DNA of 37,523 nt. It comes from Thiotrichales bacterium (GTDB taxonomy: Bacteria > Pseudomonadota > Gammaproteobacteria > GCF-002020875). Where the stretch lies: contig JABHVM010000068.1 in the NCBI GenBank assembly GCA_018658305.1, forward strand, positions 1 through 37,523, in the 5' to 3' direction. The translations under genes were made by a program, and so were the position numbers. Under the pieces are notes generated by a model that did no database searches, was not told the origin of the DNA, and was given only the letters and a program-made list of their open reading frames with translations. Shown here piece by piece: positions 32,285 to 37,523 of this stretch; the stretch's first letter is position 1; every line of letters starts with the position of its first letter.

Positions 32285-33123
32285 TGAAACCTGTTACACA
32301 GTTATGGAATAGTCTCAATCAGAAGCTGCCTCCAGTCGGAATTTCTATACTCCTTCACACCTTTATATTATTAATAGTGATAGGGGCTGGAGTGAGCTCT
32401 ATACCTGACAAACCTAAACCTCCCAAAAAAATAGTTATTAAAGCGCACGCTGTAGATGGCAGAGTTTTAGACGCAATTGCTGCCAAAAAAGTAGCTGTTG
32501 CGGCTGCTAAAGTAAAAGCTAGGCAGGAAAAAATTGCGAATAAGAAGCGTAAGATAGAGCAAGATAAAAAAAGAGAAGCAGCAGCTAAGAAAAAAGCTGC
32601 AGACAAGAAAAAGGCAGCGAACAAGAAAAAAGCTGCAGCTAAGAAAAAAGCAGCGAACAAGAAAAAAGCTGCAGCTAAGAAAAAGGCAGCAGATAAAAAA
32701 AGAGCAGCAGACAAGAAAAAAAAGCAGAAGAGAGAAGTTGACGCAAAAAAGAGGCAGCTTCTACTTGATGCAGAGTTAGATGCAGAGCTCTATGCCGAAG
32801 AGAAGATGAGAAGCGCGCAAGTTGTTGCATCTCAAGAGATGGCGCAAGAGTTAATTAAGCTCCAAGCAACCATAAGAGGACAAATTGAGAAAGTATGGAT
32901 TAAACCTCGTGGTAAAAAAGTCGGTCAAAGCTGTAAAGTAAAGGTGGCCCTCTCTCCATCTGGAGAGGTGTTGAGTGTTGATGTTATTAAAAATAGCGGA
33001 AGTGAAGCCTTTAAAACTTCGGTAGAGCGAGCAGTACACAAGGCTGCCCCATTTAATATGCCAGCAGATGTAACCTTAAGGCGAGAGATGCAAGAGCTAG
33101 TCATTACCTTCGAGCATAAGTAA
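32281..33123 (+). CDS. tolA: Tol-Pal system protein TolA
   Basis: N-terminal TM, long Lys/Ala-rich helix (KKKAADKKKAANKKKAA...), C-terminal TonB-like domain (GQSCKVKVALSPSGEVLSVDVIKNSG). Confidence 0.93.
   Translation: MMKPVTQLWNSLNQKLPPVGISILLHTFILLIVIGAGVSSIPDKPKPPKKIVIKAHAVDGRVLDAIAAKKVAVAAAKVKARQEKIANKKRKIEQDKKREAAAKKKAADKKKAANKKKAAAKKKAANKKKAAAKKKAADKKRAADKKKKQKREVDAKKRQLLLDAELDAELYAEEKMRSAQVVASQEMAQELIKLQATIRGQIEKVWIKPRGKKVGQSCKVKVALSPSGEVLSVDVIKNSGSEAFKTSVERAVHKAAPFNMPADVTLRREMQELVITFEHK
32578..32720 (+). repeat. Low-complexity tandem repeats in tolA encoding AA(A/D/N)KKK units
   Basis: Repeating GCTAAGAAAAAAGCAGCGAACAAGAAAAAAGCTGCA-type units visible in the DNA. Confidence 0.8.
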
Positions 33124-33163
33124 GCGACTGATATCTTATCTCAGTATAGGTATAGATTCACTT

Positions 33164-34549
33164 TTAATTGTTTAATATATTAGCTAAATCTTCAGAAAAG
33201 TCTTCATCATTTACAACTGCTTTTCTACTTTTATAACTAGCATTAATACTATAATCTAGAGGTGACTCTTTTATTAACTTCTGTGTAACTAAATCAGAAA
33301 GGGTGGAGTTAGCTACATCTAACGAGGTCTGATCTAAAGTATTTAGCCAATCCTTATGTACAGATAATTGTAGGTCAGCATTAAGTAGATCTAGCCTGTT
33401 TTCTTTAAAGTTAAGAAAAGTTTGTTCTAGATCTGAGCCAGTATATTGTTGACCAATATAGCTCAGCATTAAATCCATATTGCCAGTATGCTTATTGTTT
33501 TTGTCTGTACTGACCTTGAGACCATAAACTAAACTATTTCTAGATAGAAATGTATTAAACCATTTGCTAAGTTCAGAGTTTAGTGTATCTACTTTCATTG
33601 TCGATGATACAGAGATTAAGTTCCACAAAGATCTAGCATCTTCTTCTAAAAATCCTGAAAAGTTTTGAGTGATATTGATCGAATCTATTGGTATGGATGC
33701 ATCTATTTGTTTATGATTTATAAGAGAAATATTAACTTTTCGTTCATCAAGTAACTTATTGTCTTCTTTACTTGCTTTGGAATCTATAGAGACTGATAAG
33801 CTAATTGGTGGAATATTAGTTTCACTAGTTCTTAATGTTATCTCTTGCATTTTAAGCAGGCTATCACCTAGAGGATAAAACCCTCCAAACAGTTCATTAA
33901 TATTAGAGTTAAACTTAATTTCTTTAATATTAAAATAATTGTCAGGCGTATTTAATGTGATATCTTCAATCGATATACTACTCTTATAGTTAATTGATTT
34001 ACTATCAAGATTTCCATTTACAGTCATAATAGTCGGACTAACTTTAAGGCTTAAGTCGTCACCATTTACTCTTATATTATTAATAATCCCTTTATTATGA
34101 AAGTTTCCATTAAACTCAAATTTAGTATTTGAAGTTATTGCAATATCATCATTAACATATTTAAAAAATTCATATTTATGCTTGTCGGCGATGAAATCAG
34201 ACAGAGGAATGGTGTCACTTACTTTAGCTAAACCAATATTTAAGCCGTCATTAAAAAACAGAGGTCCGTGAATAATCGTTAAGTTTGATTTGATTGGAAG
34301 TTTTATAAACTCAACAATATCCTTTCTAATTGTAGGGTCAATAATGTCAATTTCTATTTCAGCATTTGCTGATAAAAATGATTTATCGTATGAGATCAGC
34401 TTAATTGATACATCATAAAGCTCTTTTGACTGTTTATCTGCTTGTTTAATATAGCTGTTGATTGTTGATTGTGTCTTTTCCCCAATAAAAAGCGTACTTA
34501 GAGCCCATGCGGTAAGCAGTGTTAGTAAGAGTAGAAATAATTTTTTCAT
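33164..34549 (-). CDS. DUF945/YdgA-like exported or membrane-anchored protein
   Basis: N-terminal signal/TM MKKLFLLLLTLLTAWALSTLFIG followed by beta-rich sequence with INSYIKQADKQSKELYDVSIKLISYDKSFLSANAE...ITIIHGPLFFN pattern seen in DUF945 proteins. Confidence 0.65.
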   Translation of the reverse strand: MKKLFLLLLTLLTAWALSTLFIGEKTQSTINSYIKQADKQSKELYDVSIKLISYDKSFLSANAEIEIDIIDPTIRKDIVEFIKLPIKSNLTIIHGPLFFNDGLNIGLAKVSDTIPLSDFIADKHKYEFFKYVNDDIAITSNTKFEFNGNFHNKGIINNIRVNGDDLSLKVSPTIMTVNGNLDSKSINYKSSISIEDITLNTPDNYFNIKEIKFNSNINELFGGFYPLGDSLLKMQEITLRTSETNIPPISLSVSIDSKASKEDNKLLDERKVNISLINHKQIDASIPIDSINITQNFSGFLEEDARSLWNLISVSSTMKVDTLNSELSKWFNTFLSRNSLVYGLKVSTDKNNKHTGNMDLMLSYIGQQYTGSDLEQTFLNFKENRLDLLNADLQLSVHKDWLNTLDQTSLDVANSTLSDLVTQKLIKESPLDYSINASYKSRKAVVNDEDFSEDLANILNN

Positions 34550-34727
34550 TTTAAAAAACCTATTAATAATTGTTTAAATTTTAATTATTGCGTATCATAA
34601 CATAAAATAGAAAATCACCAACTATTCGACTTGTCCAGCTTGCAGCGCTTAGCGCCCGATAAGCATAGGGTATAATTAATACTTTAAAGAGTACAGATGA
34701 GTGCTCAATATCAGCTAGGAGATAACC

Positions 34728-35300
34728 ATGCCAAAAGCATCTGAACTAAAGCGGGGAATGATTGTTGAGATCAACAACACCCCTCATGCCGTAAAAACTA
34801 TTGAATCAAAAAGCCCCTCCTCACGTGGCGCATCCACCATCTACAAGATTAGATTCACCAATCTTCAGACTCGCCAGAAGCTAGATGAATCTTATAAAAG
34901 TGATGATATGCTCAAAGAGGCAGAGTGTCTGAAACGCCAAACCCAGTACTCCTATAGTGATGGTGATAACTACATCTTCATGGATCAAGAAGATTACTCA
35001 CAGTATGAGATCAACAGAGATGACCTCTCTGAACAGATTGGCTACTTAACTGAAGGTCTGCAAGATGTCACCATCCTACTCTCTGATGACGAAATTTTAG
35101 GGATAGAGCTTCCACAGACTGTCATTTTAACCGTCATCGAAACAGCCCCAGGAATAAAAGGGGCAACCGCAGCTGGACGCACTAAACCAGCTCAACTAAA
35201 CACAGGGATTGAGATACAGGTTCCTGAGTATCTAGAGAGTGGTGAAGATATTAAAGTCCACACCGGAACAGGAAAATTTATCTCACGAGCTAAATCTTAA
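34728..35300 (+). CDS. efpL: Elongation factor P-like protein (YeiP/EfpL)
   Basis: EF-P fold (MPKASELKRGMIVEINNTPHAVKTIESKSPSSRGASTIYKIRFTNLQT); loop SPSSRGA as in YeiP/EfpL rather than the EF-P PGKGxA loop; GATAAGRTKPAQLNTGIEIQVPEYLESGEDIKVHT. Confidence 0.92.
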   Translation: MPKASELKRGMIVEINNTPHAVKTIESKSPSSRGASTIYKIRFTNLQTRQKLDESYKSDDMLKEAECLKRQTQYSYSDGDNYIFMDQEDYSQYEINRDDLSEQIGYLTEGLQDVTILLSDDEILGIELPQTVILTVIETAPGIKGATAAGRTKPAQLNTGIEIQVPEYLESGEDIKVHTGTGKFISRAKS

Positions 35301-35318
35301 GAGTCTCATCTGACAAAT

Positions 35319-35408
35319 AGACCTCAATACATATACATAAAAAAGATAGTATCAGGATCGGAACAGTAGATCTAAATACATACACATAAAAAAGATAGTA
35401 TCAGGATC
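35319..35408. repeat. Two ~41-bp direct repeats, 49-bp period
   Basis: AGACCTCAATACATATACATAAAAAAGATAGTATCAGGATC (35319-35359) and AGATCTAAATACATACACATAAAAAAGATAGTATCAGGATC (35368-35408); 3 mismatches. Confidence 0.9.
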
Positions 35409-35436
35409 TTCCAAGATGAGCTTGATACTATCTTTT
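35390..35436. terminator. Bidirectional terminator-like hairpin upstream of the HNH nuclease gene
   Basis: AAAAGATAGTATCA (35390-35403) / TGATACTATCTTTT (35423-35436), 14-bp perfect arms, A-rich left flank, T-rich right flank. Confidence 0.65.
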
Positions 35437-35453
35437 ATAGTAAGATAGTCAGC

Positions 35454-36119
35454 ATGACTATACGCTCACTTTTAACCGTTATGCTACTCACTACCACTAC
35501 AATCAGCTCTGCACATCGAGGAGGAATGGATAGTAACGGAGGTCACAATAATCGCAAAACAGGAGAGTATCACTGTCACCGTGACAACTGCATTGAACGC
35601 AATGGCGCTAAAAAAATAACCGCTCAAAGTGGTTATAAAAGTGGAAAATATGAGCGAAAAAGTTGGCCGCATTGGACAGATGAAGATAGAGATTGCCAAA
35701 ATACCCGAGCCGAAATGTTGATCCGTGACTCACTCGCACCAGTCAAATTTAAGCGCAACAAAGGGTGTAGTGTCAGTCACGGAAAATGGCTTGCTCCCTA
35801 TACAGGTGAAACCTATACCAAAGCAAGTAAACTCGATATTGATCATATTGTACCGCTCTATCATGCTCACCAGACAGGTGGTGCAAATTGGAGCCGTACA
35901 GAGAAGAGAGCCTTTGCAAATGACCCTAAAAACTTACTGGTAACCTCTGCTAAAGCAAATCGATCAAAAGGGGCAAAGTCACCTGCACGCTGGAAACCAC
36001 CACTAAAATCTTACTGGTGCAGTTATGCAGAAAAATGGCGGTATGTGAAAGAGAAATATCGCCTAAAAATTAGTGTACCAGAGGAGCAAAGTTTAGGGGT
36101 GATGGAGAAGAGATGTTAA
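35454..36119 (+). CDS. Secreted HNH (DUF1524/GmrSD C-terminal-like) endonuclease with N-terminal His/Cys motif
   Basis: Signal peptide MTIRSLLTVMLLTTTTISSA; HRGGMDSNGGHNNRKTGEYHCHRDNC; WTDEDRDCQNTRAEMLIRDSL; KLDIDHIVPLYHAHQTGGANWS; FANDPKNLLVTSAKANRSKGAKSPARWKPP. Confidence 0.88.
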   Translation: MTIRSLLTVMLLTTTTISSAHRGGMDSNGGHNNRKTGEYHCHRDNCIERNGAKKITAQSGYKSGKYERKSWPHWTDEDRDCQNTRAEMLIRDSLAPVKFKRNKGCSVSHGKWLAPYTGETYTKASKLDIDHIVPLYHAHQTGGANWSRTEKRAFANDPKNLLVTSAKANRSKGAKSPARWKPPLKSYWCSYAEKWRYVKEKYRLKISVPEEQSLGVMEKRC

Positions 36120-36122
36120 AGA

Positions 36123-36488
36123 TTATCGGTTATGCTCTTTAAACCACTTTGTAGATAATTTCTGGGCTTCTGCAATTTGAGCACGAGTCATCAGTGTTGC
36201 TATTACCTTCTTAAGTTCAGCTGCTCTTTTATTTCCTAGCGCTGCAGCTAAGTTAGACCATTTATATGCCTCAACATAATCCTCTGCTACACCATATCCT
36301 TTAGCGTACATGCTTCCAAGATTGTACTGAGCGCCAGCATTCCTCTGGTCAGCTGCCTTTTTAAATTCACGCAGTGCAGTAGGGTAATCACCTTTTGAAA
36401 CCGCAGACAGACCTAAATCAAAATCAGCCATTCCTGTTGTCGAAAGGAGGAGAAGCAGTAAGAGAAGAGGTAGTCTTAGTAGTTTCAT
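36123..36488 (-). CDS. Secreted Sel1/TPR-repeat protein
   Basis: Signal peptide MKLLRLPLLLLLLLLSTTGMA; AQYNLGSMYAKGYGVAEDYVEAYKWSNLAAALGN Sel1 repeat. Confidence 0.85.
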   Translation of the reverse strand: MKLLRLPLLLLLLLLSTTGMADFDLGLSAVSKGDYPTALREFKKAADQRNAGAQYNLGSMYAKGYGVAEDYVEAYKWSNLAAALGNKRAAELKKVIATLMTRAQIAEAQKLSTKWFKEHNR

Positions 36489-36602
36489 GTGTAGATCCTA
36501 TTTAATATAGAGAGTAGCAGAAAGTGCAATAAAATTAATTCTCATAGTAGCATAAATTACCATCCAACCCTACTTATTATAGGTTCAAAAAAGAGAGCCT
36601 TG

Positions 36603-36634
36603 GAAATGATTAGGGTTAGAAATGATTAGGGTCA
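36603..36634 (+). repeat. 2 x 16-bp tandem repeat GAAATGATTAGGGT(T/C)A
   Basis: GAAATGATTAGGGTTA (36603-36618) followed by GAAATGATTAGGGTCA (36619-36634). Confidence 0.85.
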
Positions 36635-36780
36635 GAGTGTAATTTATTCAATGAAAGTGTCACTACTCAGAGCTTACAAGCGAACATATCTCTTGAAAAA
36701 TAACCTTGAATAGTCTAGACTACGAGCTTTGTAATATCTTAATACTTGATACGCTGTTAACTCGCACTACTTTTAAGAAC

Positions 36781-36810
36781 TTGGTATTTTATCAGAGCAT
36801 TTATTATAAT
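36781..36810 (+). promoter_or_regulatory. Putative sigma-70 promoter of the RRM gene
   Basis: TTGGTA (36781-36786), 18-bp spacer, TATAAT (36805-36810); about 100 nt upstream of the ATG at 36911. Confidence 0.5.
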
Positions 36811-36910
36811 GTATTAATCAGAGGCACTCTTGCTTTGTGCTAACTGTTACCTGTAAATTACAAAGATCTACTTCTGCGTATTCACTATAAACCTAAAGGT
36901 GTAATGACTA

Positions 36911-37225
36911 ATGAAATTGTTAATCCGTAATCTCGCTCACAGCACCACCGAAGAGGAGTTAAAAATCCTCTTTGATGAGTATGGTACTGTGCAATCTTGT
37001 GATTTGGTGTTAGATAAGGTTAGCGCCGAATCTAAGGGGTTTGCTTTTGTGGAGATGCCGAAGTCAGGAGAAGCCAAAGCAGCAATGAAAAACTTGAATG
37101 GTAAGAATATTGCTAATAACAAAATTCGTGTTAAAAAAGCTGAAGATAAAAAAGTACACCTATATGGTCGTAAGAACAAGATTACAGTAGATAGCGATGA
37201 AGTCAGTGATACCTCAAAAAGGTGA
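36911..37225 (+). CDS. RNA recognition motif (RRM) RNA-binding protein
   Basis: RNP2 KLLIRNL and RNP1 SKGFAFVEM in a single RRM, basic C-terminal tail. Confidence 0.93.
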   Translation: MKLLIRNLAHSTTEEELKILFDEYGTVQSCDLVLDKVSAESKGFAFVEMPKSGEAKAAMKNLNGKNIANNKIRVKKAEDKKVHLYGRKNKITVDSDEVSDTSKR

Positions 37226-37365
37226 GTCAGAGATCGTTAGTTGGCTGAATAATCTGTAAATAATACCAGGCCTATTGTGCGAGGTTAGTTTGCAAGATTG
37301 TATTGCTGGAGATCTTATTAAAGTGTGATACAATTCTCGCTATCTATTTTAGGATCAATTTATTA

Positions 37366-37523
37366 ATGAGTCACATATTCATGAAGTCAATCTCTCCAGT
37401 ACTGTATGCTGTAGTGTGGATATCTGCGCTATGGTTTAGTAGTGCAAATGCTCTAGATATAACGATCACTCAGGGTAGTGAAACAGCTCAGCCGATTGCT
37501 GTTGCACCATTTCCTGGTTCAGA
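37366..37523 (+). CDS. tolB: Tol-Pal system beta-propeller protein TolB, N-terminal part (truncated by window end)
   Basis: Manual translation: MSHIFMKSISPVLYAVVWISALWFSSANALDITITQGSETAQPIAVAPFPGS...; signal peptide then the typical TolB start (I(T/E)ITQG...PIAVxPF). Not in the ORF track. Confidence 0.87.
   Translation, partial: MSHIFMKSISPVLYAVVWISALWFSSANALDITITQGSETAQPIAVAPFPGS

Noticed and set aside
32355-32714. 119-aa minus-strand ORF rich in Phe/Ala/Leu looking like a membrane repeat protein
   Set aside because: It is the complement of the tolA Lys/Ala repeats; composition artefact.
35319-35408. Two direct repeats considered as a CRISPR or att-site remnant
   Set aside because: Only two copies with an 8-bp gap, no cas genes, no integrase; better explained as a local tandem duplication.

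Overview
The 37.5 kb window looks like a compact gammaproteobacterial chromosome segment dominated by housekeeping genes. In order: comF (minus strand, cut by the left edge and absent from the ORF track), bioB-bioF-bioH-bioC, a type IV pilin-like gene (-), an XRE-type regulator (-) divergent from a small membrane protein plus Wzz-like operon, ispB (-), a DUF423 gene (-), rplU-rpmA, obgE-proB, rpsT (-), murJ, ribF, ileS-lspA, a nitronate monooxygenase-like gene, rsmJ, a YugP-type metallopeptidase and rimO (-), clpB, an LpxL/HtrB-type acyltransferase (-), waaA, a Pcm-like methyltransferase (-), yebC-ruvC-ruvA-ruvB-ybgC-tolQ-tolR-tolA, a 4.2 kb block (DUF945-like, efpL/yeiP, secreted HNH nuclease, Sel1 repeat protein, RRM protein), and the start of tolB, cut by the right edge. 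I found no CRISPR array, tRNA, rRNA, transposase or obvious defence system. The most notable non-ordinary items are the 4.2 kb block separating tolA from tolB, the repeat/hairpin leader of the secreted HNH nuclease whose ATG sits in a small hairpin, a 40-bp near-perfect palindrome after rsmJ, the pilin/XRE/Wzz mini-island with palindromic sites, and a Cys-rich tail on the nitronate monooxygenase-like protein. None of these proves a new system. All product calls come from reading motifs and gene order, without database searches.
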